Positions 10,581 to 21,296 of a DNA stretch of 64,000 nucleotides are shown one piece after another. Numbering within the stretch: position 1 is the first letter of the stretch; the number at the start of each line of letters is the position of its first letter. The DNA is from Hydractinia symbiolongicarpus (taxonomy: Eukaryota; Cnidaria; Hydrozoa; Anthoathecata; Hydractiniidae): NCBI RefSeq assembly GCF_029227915.1, contig NC_079876.1:5516001-5580000 (forward strand). The letters are read 5' to 3'. Position numbers and translations under genes: made by a program. Below the pieces are notes generated by a model, which searched no databases, was not told the origin of the DNA, and was given only the letters and a program-made list of their open reading frames with translations.

Positions 10581-12889
10581 ATGTTTAATTATTCCAAAAA
10601 ACTGTTTTCGCCGTGCAATAATAAGCTGCTTTGGAATCACGAACATTTTTATCATTTTCGTAAATTTGACACTAAATCATTTTTTTTCATAACGTTTTGT
10701 AGAATTTTTCACGAAAGACATAAATTCTACATATCGCGAGATTAAGTTAAATTTAAATAAGTTTTTGTGCAATTGTAATTTTATTTGGACATAATAGATA
10801 GGTTTGGCCGACCTCACTTGCAGGACTATTTGCTTCTTAACAGCGCTTCGATTAGTGATAGTTCTTTTCAGAATTATCATCCGTCTTATGGCAAGTACGA
10901 TTCGCCATATCTATACTGTTATTTCAAATGGTGTCCGAGTAGCGATGGCTCATGTGATGTTATTGTAAATTTATGTAGTTAAATTATATTATATTAATAT
11001 CCCGGTTCAAAATAATAAAAATAGGGCCATATTCAATCCAAATGGAAAGTGGAGCATTACGTTTGTAGGACGATGTTATTTGTTTGATGTTTTTCATCAA
11101 TGCGCGAATTTTGCACCATCCGTTGCGTTTACCTCTGTTACTACTTAATAATATCCATAACATGATGGTTATGTGCGCTTGCGTGTTCAGCGCTTAGCGC
11201 GGTTGTTGCTTCTAAACCTTCTACTTAAGGGTTAGTTTCATTATCCCTAAAATGTTATTTTTGCGGAGAGAAGCGGAGCCCATTTCCTCATTAAATAAGC
11301 CAAATATAAGAGACGGAGGAGAGTGTATAGGATTTCCGCACGTATACATCAAAATTTTCAATTTTCGTCAACTTTTTGTCTGGGTTGCCCAGTAGCTTAC
11401 TCTGGTCATTTCCCCGTAAATTTATGATTCAGCGAGACAACATCAAAGGCACGGTGATGGAGTGCTTTTGTTACTTTTAAAGATGGCCTAACGGGGATTT
11501 CCAGTTGAGATTAAGGTACCTTTAGCCACGTGATATATAGTCACTTTGACTAATATCACGTGACTTTTTCTCGGATAACATAGCGCCTCAAACTCAAACT
11601 TCCGTTAGCTATATCGCAGCCGAAGGAGGAAGGGCTTGTTCAAGAAAATGAAGAAAGGGTATGTTTAGCTCGCTTGTATATCACTATTTTTTACATGTAA
11701 TGAACCCATTCTTATTCTCACTTACACCAAAAGCTAGCTAGCTTAAAACTGCAGATTTAGATAGAATAATAATAGAACTTAGATAGCATTTAGCTACCTA
11801 GCTAAAACAAACAAACAATGCAATATAGCTAGCATAAAACTAGCTACAAAGCTTGCAGAAAATTAACTACTTAGCTGGGATAGAACTACCCATGTAGCTA
11901 GCAATAAATTGCTATTTTTGCTGGCATAAAATCAGCAACATAGCTAGCATAGAAAAATTGTTTGCGACTGATTTTCTACCTATCCTCTATCTAGCTAGCT
12001 ATTATACATAGCTATATACTACACAGTGAGTGAGATAATTCTACTCTGTAGGAATGTCCCATCATACAGCTTGTTCTAGCTACAATCGTCCACAAAATGG
12101 CCAAACATAGACAGCTAGATATTTTGCAGATAGTAAATGTTTATATACAGGTATGTCACGTGTAATTGTTTACGTTGCTTAGCCACAAATGGGCAGTTCT
12201 TAACATTAAGGGGGAATAGAGAGCTATATTTTCGTGGACGGTTGTAGCTAGCTATATATATTGTACACACGTTAGGAAATAAACTTTTTTAACCCTGCCG
12301 CTGAGCATACATCAGTGCGGCTTAAGTTGCAGAAGCGAAAATTATTTCAATATATATATATATATATATATCGGGAAATTTTTACAACATCAACATTTGT
12401 TATTACTGAGGCTTTTTAAATTCTGAATAGCGGTTCTCGTTCAATCGTCGACATGTATTGAAAATCTGCAAATGTATTCATTATTTCTTTTTCACGATAT
12501 GTATATGTTTTTTTCAGTTTTGGATAAGAGCTTTTTATCCTACCGTCATGAAAACTTGTTTGCAAAATAAACATATACTGCTGTTTGATTTTTAGCTGGA
12601 CAGGATAACAACAGGCTGTTTCCGCTGTGTTTTTTTAAACCGAAGTTGCAAGAAAGTTTTTTGGGAAAATGTGTTACGCCTATCAGATGTCACGATTAAT
12701 TTTTGATCTTTCACAGAAACTTTTCCCATAAAATATTGCAGTTTTTTTTTTTTGCTTTAAGAGGGTAAAAACAGGTTATAAACTGTATTTTTATTTTTAT
12801 ATGTTACAAAATTTTCCACAAAGTAAAATTGTTTTAGGTGCGTAGGATAACAACAGCTTGTTAACTGTCTGTTTGTTTCAACCGAAGTT
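10581..12889. other. Noncoding; CTAGCTAG-rich and microsatellite stretch
   Basis: No supported exon. From about 11720 to 12260 the sequence is dense in AGCTAGC-type words. A TA repeat lies near 12351-12372. A ~50 bp segment (AGGATAACAACAG...AACCGAAGTT) occurs at about 12602-12648 and again at about 12845-12890, just before the SINE. Confidence 0.5.
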
Positions 12890-13042
12890 AGGATATATAA
12901 GATGCACATGTAAAGTTTTTCATATATATATATTCATGCCCTGTTGGTCTAATGGCTATGACACTCATGCAAATGAAAGATCCAGGTTCAAATCCTGGAC
13001 AGGGCTAGGAAAAATATAATTATCTTGCATCTACAACAAGCA
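12890..13042 (+). mobile_element. tRNA-derived SINE, copy 1
   Basis: A 69 nt tRNA-like head spans 12938-13006. It has a perfect 7 bp acceptor stem (GCCCTGT/ACAGGGC), an A-box-like TGGTCTAATGGC, a T arm CCAGG-TTCAAAT-CCTGG and a B box GGTTCAAATCC at 12985-12995. The anticodon arm is too short and does not pair, so it is not a working tRNA. The same head and flanks, including the downstream TATAATTATCTTGCA...CTACAACAA, recur at 26825-26985. Two dispersed copies sharing head and body are what a tRNA-derived SINE predicts, with transcription from the internal Pol III boxes. Confidence 0.65.
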
Positions 13043-14053
13043 GGTAGGTATTCATAAGTATATGATATTAGCTATATTGAGTATAATAGGTAATCTTTTG
13101 AGTCGTAGGGGGGGGGGGGGGGGAATTGCGTACATTTATCACTTTCATTTATAGAGCCCAAAATGCTTTGTTTTTGTAATAGATCTATCACTTTATGGTA
13201 AAAAGTTTTGTGGTGATAAACCTGCTAGGAAGAAACCAAAAAAGGCGTTTTTTACTAAACTTTTTTGCCTTTATCGTGGACTTCTCTGATTATTTCTAAT
13301 TCTTGACTTTTTAATGTTACTGTCATTACCATGTTTATTTACATTTTAGCAGTTTCTGATTCGTCAGATTATAAACAAAAAGTAATGTCATTGGCCCGTG
13401 AAATATTGCGTCCGAAACTGGGAATTTGCTAATACAGAAGCGCTCTGGTAAATTTTCCAGAAAACAAACATTTTTTCTTTGATTGGACAGAATGGATCAC
13501 GTGAATTTTTCCAAACACAAACATTTTTTGCTTTGATTGGACAAACTGGAACACGTGGTTTAGGCGAAAATATACTCTTTTGGCGCAACTTTTTTTCAAA
13601 CCCTCTGGAAATTTTCTGGAGCGCGTTGTGTTTGTTTGCTGGAACGAAATTGATACTTCCTGGATTATTGGATAAGTATTATTTGATAATTTGTCTGTGT
13701 CTTGTGTTAGAAAACAAACACACATTTAGCTAGGTATAAATTGCAGCTAGGTGCATCTTTATATCTGATTTTTTTGCCCCCGCTGTGTCCCTGCATTTTG
13801 GGGCGTAAGCTAGATTAGCTAGCAATTGTAGCTTACTGTTTGTATCTCTTTTTTTGTCCCCTGCTCTGTCCTGTATTTTGATGCAAGGACTATAAATACA
13901 TTGCCACAGTCAGCAAGGAAGTAGATTTACTTTTGTTTAATCTGATTTAGGTGCTAACTGCAGCTCTAGGTAGCGGTAGCAACCGTAGCATCGTAGAAAT
14001 CGTGTCTCATTGTAGTCAATTGTAGCATTGTAGAACAATCAGACAAACTAATC
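13043..14053. other. 5' flank of the Helitron with short tandem repeats
   Basis: No exon. At 13464-13560 a ~50 bp unit (ACAAACATTTTTT.CTTTGATTGGACA...CACGTG) occurs twice in tandem. At about 13768-13885 a second pair (TTTTTTTG.CCCC.GCT.TGTCC...ATTTTG) occurs. At 13873-13923 lies a near copy of an internal Rep segment (see findings). The true 5' end of the transposon was not found and could lie anywhere here. Confidence 0.5.
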
Positions 14054-15178
14054 ATGATATCTGTCCAAGCATATCGTGCCACCATTGGTTCTTTTTATAA
14101 TGTAGCTGCTAGCCACTCCAAAAATATGACAAATGAAACAGTAAATTTTCACAGCTATTCAGGAATGGTTTTTGATGACAAGGTGGATAATAACAACGAC
14201 TTCAATCATTTTTTGAAACTTTTTATTTCAATAATTTTTATGTGTTGTCTGAGCTGTAATATCAATCTTGCATCTTTGAAATTACTGTTATTGTTATCTG
14301 GTGACATTGAAAGCAATCCTGGACCCTTTAATAACAATGATATTGACTTCCAAATATCACTACAGGAATCTTATGCCACCTATCTTCTAAATCAGTCGAA
14401 TTCTGCTGATCGTATAGTTGCTTATGCTAGAAGTATTGGTCTGTCAAATATAACATATCAAGAAGTGACAATAGGGGATGGGAACTGCTTTTATAGAGCA
14501 GTAGTACAGCAACTTAGTCGCCCTGAGATCAGACAAATTGTCCCCCCTGACCTACACTTTCAAAATCACATCCAACTACGAGCAGCTGTGGTCAAGTTTG
14601 TTCGCGAAAATAGTAATGTAGGAATTTTTCAAATTAATAGAGACTTTTTATCCATTAGCTCTGAAGAGTGGGAACGGGACTTACAAATTCAGTCAAGGTC
14701 TACTGTTGATGTTGTGGAAATTTTCATACGAGCTGCGTCAATAATGTTGGGCGTCAACATTTTGATAACATCCAATACCAGTACTGCAATACACCCATAT
14801 ACCCTTATTAGTCCTACTCATGATGAAACACATAATTTTCCTGGTGAACAACAAGTGGCACATCTATTGACTGATGGTACCACTGCTGGTGCTTTTATTT
14901 TGCTTGGTAGGGTTAATGAAAATCACTACCAATCGTTGATCTTTGATGACAAAGTGAGCAATCCTTCCGTTACATCACCCACATCACTCAGTCCATCTAA
15001 AAAATATCCTCGTTTGTCATCACAAAATCCTAAAAATATAACCAATCAAAAACCTGTTGAAATGGAAATTACTACTTTGAATCAAAATCCAGACTTCCTA
15101 GTAGAAAAAATAATGAAATCTTATATGTCTGCTACTATAATACCAAAAAGAGTCAAGCCTAAACGCAAGCCAAATTAA
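14054..15178 (+). CDS. Helitron polyprotein segment 1: 2A peptide plus OTU cysteine protease
   Basis: The frame starts at an ATG (14054) and runs 374 codons to TAA 15176-15178. Residues 1-83 form a leader with a hydrophobic stretch (about 53-82, ending LKLLLLLSG). Residues 84-91 are DIESNPGP (14303-14326), matching the 2A/StopGo consensus D-x-E-x-N-P-G-P at which ribosomes skip the Gly-Pro bond. An OTU-type domain follows, with GDGNCFYRA carrying Asp142 and Cys145 and NENHYQSL carrying His291, at the expected spacing. OTU enzymes are deubiquitinases; their role in transposons is unclear. The motif FDDKV occurs both at about 40-44 and 297-301. After the TAA the same frame continues open into segment 2, so this stop is probably a mutation. 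Confidence 0.85.
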   Translation: MISVQAYRATIGSFYNVAASHSKNMTNETVNFHSYSGMVFDDKVDNNNDFNHFLKLFISIIFMCCLSCNINLASLKLLLLLSGDIESNPGPFNNNDIDFQISLQESYATYLLNQSNSADRIVAYARSIGLSNITYQEVTIGDGNCFYRAVVQQLSRPEIRQIVPPDLHFQNHIQLRAAVVKFVRENSNVGIFQINRDFLSISSEEWERDLQIQSRSTVDVVEIFIRAASIMLGVNILITSNTSTAIHPYTLISPTHDETHNFPGEQQVAHLLTDGTTAGAFILLGRVNENHYQSLIFDDKVSNPSVTSPTSLSPSKKYPRLSSQNPKNITNQKPVEMEITTLNQNPDFLVEKIMKSYMSATIIPKRVKPKRKPN

Positions 15179-16414
15179 AATAAAGAAGCTGCTTTGAAGC
15201 TAAAGTGTCTGCAGTTGAATATTAAATATGAAGAACCTAAAGTTAATGAAACAAATATCGAAACAATAAACAGACACAGGCGAATAAGTTATAGCTGCAA
15301 AAAAACCGTTTCTAAAACAGCCATGGATAAGCAGAAAAATGCTAATTTGAAAAAACCACCTGCCTGCAAACGTACATGCGCCCCGCCACCTAATACACTT
15401 CCAATTATTACACACAACCAGGTGAATATTTTACCAACCACACAGTCCATACCATCCACACAGTCAGTGCCTACAACTGTCACAGACAACCTGACCACTG
15501 AACAAGATCAAATTTATGGAAATGAAACATCCACCATTCATCAAAATCCTGATGTTGTGGCAGCTGTAATACAGTTTGAGGAAGGTGAGAAGTTACATAG
15601 CTTGGCAACCTGTAAAACTTGTCGTGAAACCCGACCAGTATGTCATGCTACTCCCCCTATCAGTCCTACTGCAGAAAATGAAACAAAACCAATTACCGTA
15701 AAGCCTTGGAAAATTTTCAGCGATAAAAGGTGTGACAGGTGTCATCGAGAGAGCCTTAGTCGTTTTAAAAAGAACGTAACAACTCCTGCTAGATTTTCCA
15801 GTATACTGTCAGTTGATGATGATGATTTGGGCCCATTACACGATAACATCCGCCATAACGATATGCATTTTTTACCGGTACCACCATATCTCCAAAATTT
15901 GACCATACTGGAAGTAGCATTGATTCGTCGTATCACTGTTATTATGAATATACACCTCCTGCGATATGGCATGCTTGCATCAAAAGGACATTGTATCAGT
16001 TTTCCTCAGAGAATGCAAATTGCTAAAGAATTGCCATCGTTACCATCTGAGGTTGGAATAGTGGTTATTAAAAAGAAAGGAAGTCGAAATTCAGTTCAAC
16101 AGTATACTGTGCAAAGGAATAAAGTTGAAAATGTATTACGAGGCCTGTGTTTTGGATACCCAGAAGGTGGCACTGAATATTCAGATACTAATAGTGAACA
16201 TCTATACAATGGCTCTGATCACATTGACAAACCTTTAAAAGGACGCTACTTTCAGTTCCTAACGAATGAGTACTATAAGGATGTTTCGATAAAATATGAG
16301 CGCATTCAAAATTTACCAGAGATGCGTTCTGAATTACCTAGCTTGCCTGTTGTTGAAATGCCACATATTATACCAGAGGAACACAAGGGTCCTGCTGAAA
16401 ATCAATTTCTGTAA
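15179..16414 (+). pseudogene. Helitron polyprotein segment 2: Cys-rich DUF6570-like region
   Basis: In phase with segment 1, directly after its TAA; there is no convincing ATG at the start, so it should be part of the same polyprotein. The first ~110 residues are Lys/Thr/Pro-rich linker. Two CxxC pairs follow (CKTCRE and CDRCHRE), which could bind metal. A conserved-looking block comes next (ILSVDDDDLG, then HFLPVPPYLQNLT, then LIRRITVIMNIHLLRYG). This resembles the DUF6570 region that commonly precedes the Helitron-like N domain in animal elements. It ends at TAA 16412-16414, and translation past that stop stays open and colinear into segment 3. The family name is from memory; the Cys pairs and colinearity are seen. 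Confidence 0.65.
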
Positions 16415-17136
16415 AACTTACCTCAAGATGACGAAAGTATAACCCGTTCTGGTTTAGTTTGTCCACTTGAATCTAAAGATGCTGACAAAGAGTTGCGAAC
16501 AATACTGCAGAAGCTCTTGGGCTTTGAAGATGCAGTTAATCAAGCTCTTGAACATGGCACAATTGCGAATGCAAATTTGGAATATACGCGAGAGCAGCCT
16601 ATTCGAGAATTAAAAACTCCTGGTTTTTTTACTATGGCATACCCAACTGTTTTTATTAATGGAAATTGCGACTTAACGGTTCCAAGGTTGAGTAAAATTA
16701 ACTTTGAAGAATACATCGAACATATATATTATTGTTCTGATAATCGTGTAGCGCGTCATCCGTACTTAAAATTTTTCTTATTAAATATGCGTTTACGAAT
16801 GCAAGCACTACAGCAGGGTAGCTTTCTTGTTTCCCAACAATTAAATGATGCGCATCTCACAATTGCTGAACTGAGAGATAATTTACAAAATGACGATGAT
16901 TCAGTTCCACGAAAAATTATTAGTATTGGAAAAAACCTGGTGAATACTGATCCATACTGGAGAGACCAAAAAAAAAAGTGGATGCTCTGTTGTTTTTCAG
17001 ACGAAATGAGTTTGGCGATTTACCGGCCTATTTTGATACCAACAGTTGTGCAGAATTTCATTGGAAACCATTACATGAATTACTTATTAAGTATCATGCC
17101 TTAATAAACAATTTAAACGAAGATACTGTGCGGTAA
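16415..17136 (+). pseudogene. Helitron polyprotein segment 3: Helitron-like N domain, frameshifted
   Basis: In phase with segment 2 after its TAA. It carries the typical N-terminal Rep block: FFTMAYPTVFINGNCDLTVPR, a short spacer, then HPYLKFFLLNMRLR. The frame derails at a run of ten A (16968-16977). In the recorded frame translation ends at 17102-17104 with unlike residues. One base over, the expected sequence appears (FFRRNEFGDLPAYFD, then FHWKPLHELLIKYHAL), running to TAA 17134-17136 in the frame of segment 4. So a 1-base length change in the A run, real or a sequencing artefact, breaks it. The domain belongs to the Rep protein that nicks and joins DNA during rolling-circle transposition. 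Confidence 0.8.
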
Positions 17137-18204
17137 CAAATGGAAAACGACAGCAAATTCAAGCGGGAAATGATTCTACAAAATCTTCATATCGTCACAC
17201 AGTATTTTGATGCAAGGACTATAAATTACTTTGCCACAGTCAACAAGAAAGTGTTTCAATATAATGATAGTTGGTGGCGATATGAATTCGCTAAAGGTCG
17301 AGGTGAGATACATGGTCACGCAATTATATCGTCCTCTAAACACGCTCAAAAGGTCAAAACAATCATGGATGGATTGTCGAATGATGTACCTGACTCACAA
17401 GCATCCCAAACTGCTGCACAAGAACTTCAAAATTGGTTGCAAACCACAAATGAAGACAGTGATGACATTTTTTCACCCATATTTACTTCACTGCATCCTG
17501 CTGGGGGGAATGAAATTATAGATGCCTCTGGAATTAGAACTTGGGTTCCAAACAAAAATCAATGGGCAACACCAGAAGGGAGTCAAGCTCCTCCAGACCA
17601 TAACCCATTGGTGCAAGAACTTGCAGATGTCGCTAACCATGAAGGTGGTATTGGAGAGCAACATACTTATCTTGTTAATAGAATAGGTCTCCATAATTGT
17701 AATTCCAGTTGTTTGCGTTATCGTCGTAAGAATAATAAGGAAAAGGATACCGCTCCAAAAAAGTACTGTCGTTTTCATTTTGGTGATCTTGATCCACAAA
17801 CCAAAAAAACAAGTGGCAAAGAGATTCATCCTTTTCATGCTGTCATAACAAAAGGGGAACATCCTAGATATGAGGGACCACGCGATCATCCTCGCCTAAT
17901 GATGCATGTTAAAACACGTCTGCTTAGTTGGCTAGCAAATTGTGACAGTCAAGTCATTATCGATCAGGATCTTCTGGCTCTTCAAAAATACATTGCTGGT
18001 TATGCTTGCAAGGGGGCAGCCTCAACTGAAGATTTGGTACATGTTTATCAGCATCTCATTGAAAACACTGCTGATGGAAGCACTGTTAAAAATTTGGCTC
18101 AACGACTACTTCAAAAAATTGCTGGTCTAGTAGATGTACCAGGTGCTGCGGCAGATTTTTTTAATAGTGGTGGCCGTTTGACTAGATGTACCAGGAATTT
18201 TTGA
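17137..18204 (+). pseudogene. Helitron polyprotein segment 4: HUH endonuclease (Rep, Y2)
   Basis: Holds the catalytic Rep core. The metal-binding HUH motif is HGH in GRGEIHGHAII (17311-17319). The two-tyrosine motif YIAGY lies in LQKYIAGYACKGA, with the tyrosines at 17989-17991 and 18001-18003. Between them are a Cys/His-rich stretch (CNSSCLRYRRK, then YCRFHFGDLDP) and the conserved block HPRLMMHVKTRLLSW. In Helitrons the tyrosines attack DNA to form 5'-phosphotyrosine links. The stretch is bounded by TAA 17134-17136 and TGA 18202-18204. Both neighbours are in phase, and reading through the TGA gives YIGISGFRALD, the usual continuation. All catalytic residues are intact although the frame is broken. 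Confidence 0.85.
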
Positions 18205-20631
18205 TACATTGGTATCAGTGGCTTCCGAGCATTGGATACTTCTGGTGAAGATGGAACCGTTACAAAGAGTAGCACATTGGATAAATACTTGAGCGATAAG
18301 CGTAGAGAAACTGAGCCAGAAATATCATTATGGAACTGGAGCAAGAAATGTAATTGTACCTGCAAAGTAGATGACGTGCCAGTTTTTACAGGAATATCTA
18401 CAAAACCTGTTTGGCCTGTTACTGAGGACTATGCAAAAGCTATGCTCGTTATATTTTCTGTTGGAACGTGGCATAATACTGAAGAATTGAAGGGACAACA
18501 TGAGTCATTTGCTGCTGCTTTGGCTTCCTTTGTTCAAACTGAAAACTGTCCCCCTATATTAATAGATGCATTGAAGGAGGCTAAACAATCATTCGATAAA
18601 AAGAGTGAGAGAAAACAAAGTCACACTCGTGTAATCAATAATGAAACCGATAATCAGTCTTCATGTCAATCATCACAATATACAGATGCAAGGTCTCAAA
18701 GTTCCCAAAATTCAGTCATTGCACAAATGAACATAGGCAGAGCGATAATGAGAGATATTGCAAGGCATCACGTTGCTGATATTAATGAGCCGGATGTACA
18801 ACAAGTTCTTCCCAATGGAGGGCCTACATTTGATTGGAGTAATTATGCAATTCAAAGTTTTGGTAGTCAATGGCCAATTAATGCTGACACATGGTTACAA
18901 TCTATATCTGAAAAAGCAGAAAAAAATGAATTGCAGCTGGCTGATGATTGTACCTTACCCCAAATAAACATCTTAAATGCTAATGAATTACAGAGAACAG
19001 TCATTGGTATAAATCTTCAGCATTTATTGCAAGTTGCAAAAGGAACTTTGCCAACAGGTACCCAGCCATTACGTTTATTAATACAAGGAACAGCTGGTGT
19101 TACGAAAACATTCATCATTACTGCGCTCACCAGAATCGTTCGTCGTATTTTTAAGCGAAATTCTGCTGTTATGAACTTGGCCCCAACTGGTGCAGCAGCA
19201 GTCCTCATACCTAATGGTCGCACTATACATTCAATGACTCCACCACCACACAAACTAAAAAAAGATAAGAATTTAAATTCTGCCCAGCTTTCTGACTATC
19301 CGTTGGGTGATGTATCTCTAAGAAAGCTGAGAAAGTATACAGGTATGCATGAAAACAATGAGCTGAAATTATTTCAACTTAATATTGATGAACGTAGCAT
19401 GCAGTCGAAGCTTCTTGTGGCCTGGTGCAGCCAAAGATTATGCAAGGCTACGGGAGACTTTGATAATTATTATGGTGGTGTACCAGCTGTCAATTTCTTT
19501 GGTGACCTTGGTCAGCTTGGACCAATTCGTGCTTTGGATCTACATCAGCCACCAAAACACGATGATTCGACAATCAACTTTGCTGGCTATGCAATCTATC
19601 GCTCGTTTCAAGATGTTATTGTTCTTACAGAAACAATGCGTCAAGGCCCAGATCAGTTAGCTCTTTTGCAGCGACTACTTAGAATACGTAATGGATCGAT
19701 CACTCAACAAGACTGGCAAGATATAAATAGTCGTTACGAAGATGCTTTGCCACAAACTGAAAAATGTAACTTTTCGCATGGTCGTGTCCTTACATTGATG
19801 GAAACATGGAATGAAGTTAATGAGGAAAATCACAATAAATTAGCTAGCCTTGGTGTGCCTGTTGCTGTAATTCCATCAAGAGGCCGTGGTAAACACCACT
19901 CTTTGACTGATAAGCAACTGGGTCAAATACCGCTGAGATCTTTAATAGCAGTTGGTGCAACTGTAATACTCACTAAGAACCAAAAAGGTCTTACGGGCCT
20001 CGGTCTTAATAATGGTGCGATGGGAAAAGTAATTGCAATCCTTTATTCGCCAAATATGTCACCACTTGAATTTCCTATAGCTGTCATTGTCGATTTCCCA
20101 AATTATAAAGGCCCAATATGGATTCCAGAACATCCAACATGGATACCAATTACTGCTGTTGAAGGTCGATGTGAATCTAATTGTTGCAGCAGAAATGGCC
20201 TGCCATTGATGCCAGGATATGCGATAACAATTGCTAAAAGTCAGGGTATGTCGATTGGAGATGGTAAAACTGCCACCCACATGCGTATCAAGTTACAACA
20301 ATCAATTCAGATGGAAAAAAATAACCTTGGTACAGCTTACACTGTATTTTCAAGATGCGAAAAAGAAAGGAATTGGGCACTTGTCGAGCCAATTACTCAA
20401 GAACGTCTCTTGTACGTTAATACACATCCTCGTATGAAAGCCAGACAAGAGGAAGAGCAACGGCTGAAAGCATTATCGAATGAAACCATCAAAAAATTTG
20501 ATATCACTATAGTAAAGTATATTAACTTGCTGAAAGACCTTGACGAGTTTTGCGATGATGATATTGAAGATGCAGTTTGTCCTTCACCATCTACAGATTG
20601 CTCATGTATTATATGCACATCTCAATCATAA
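18205..20631 (+). pseudogene. Helitron polyprotein segment 5: Pif1-type DNA helicase
   Basis: About 809 codons from the TGA to TAA 20629-20631, in phase with Rep; there is no ATG near its start. SF1B helicase motifs are in order: motif I GTAGVTKT (19087-19110), motif Ia LAPTGAAAVLI, motif II IDERSM (19384-19401; Pif1 proteins usually have IDEISM), motif III FGDLGQLGPI, motif IV-like TETMRQ, and the C-terminal ITIAKSQGMS and YTVFSRC. In motif I the Gly before the catalytic Lys is Thr (ACG at 19102-19104), an expected blow to ATP binding. The helicase unwinds donor DNA during transposition. The C terminus ends in a Cys cluster (CSCIIC). Otherwise it is well preserved, suggesting recent decay. 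Confidence 0.85.
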
Positions 20632-20762
20632 TGATAATCACAACTGAAATTAACCTATGTTGCAGATAATATATACATTAAAAAACATTGTATATGTTAA
20701 TATATTTGTTGTGAAATCAATATGCGAAGTAAAATTTTTATTTAGAAAATAAACAAAATAAA

Positions 20763-21296
20763 AACCGTCTGCCCATGAATTCGTAATTATTGGATGTAAT
20801 AAGCCGAAGTCAAATACTTGATTTAATATCAATGTATAGTAAGCTGTATCCAAGAATCATGGTAAACATCTTTAATTCAACAGACAGAATAGTTGTTTCT
20901 CAAAACAACCGTCTGCCCATGAATTCGTAATTATTGGATGTAATAAGCCGAAGTCAAATACTTGATTATAATATCAATGTATAGTAAGCTGTATCCAAGA
21001 ATCATGGTAAACATTTTTAGTTCGACAGACAGAATAGTTGTTTCTGAAAACAACCGTCCGCCCATGAATTCGTAATTATTGGATGTAATAAGCCGAAGTC
21101 AAACACTTGATGTAATATCAATGTGTAGTAAGCTGTATCCAAGAATCATGGTAAACATTTTTAGTTCGACAGACAGAATAGTTGTTTCTGAAAACAACCG
21201 TCCGCCCATGAATTCGTAATTTTTGGATGTAATAAGCCGAAGTCAGATACTTGATTTAATATCAATGTATAGTAAGCTGTATCCAAGAATCATGGT
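20763..21296 (+). repeat. ~144 bp tandem repeat (~3.7 copies) 3' of the Helitron
   Basis: Units begin AACCGTC(T/C)GCCCATGAATTCG at 20763, 20907, 21052 and 21196 (spacings 144, 145, 144). The last is cut short after CCAAGAATCATGGT. Copies differ by few substitutions. The array begins about 130 bp after the helicase stop. Subterminal tandem repeats are known for Helentron-type elements and their non-autonomous derivatives, so this is probably part of the element. Confidence 0.8.

Larger units (their letters stand above)
14054..21296 (+). mobile_element. Helitron-class rolling-circle transposon (2A-OTU-DUF6570-Rep-Pif1), decayed
   Basis: One long open region of about 6.6 kb encodes the domain series of an autonomous animal Helitron. 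HUH Rep plus Pif1 helicase in a single protein is diagnostic of Helitrons, and an OTU protease is known in some animal Helitron2/Helentron lineages. The frame is interrupted by stops at 15176-15178, 16412-16414, 17134-17136 and 18202-18204, and by a 1-base frameshift at the 10 A run 16968-16977. This copy is therefore probably not autonomous as written. About 3.7 copies of a ~144 bp tandem repeat follow the last stop at 20763-21296. A small hairpin (TGCCT/AGGCA) near 21318 might be close to a 3' end. Exact ends and target site were not determined. Confidence 0.85.

Noticed and set aside
12938-13006. A functional tRNA gene
   Set aside because: Acceptor and T arms pair, but the anticodon arm is too short and unpaired, and a decayed copy with matching flanks exists, so a SINE fits better.
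17488-17889. 133-codon minus-strand open frame
   Set aside because: Antisense shadow of the Rep domain.
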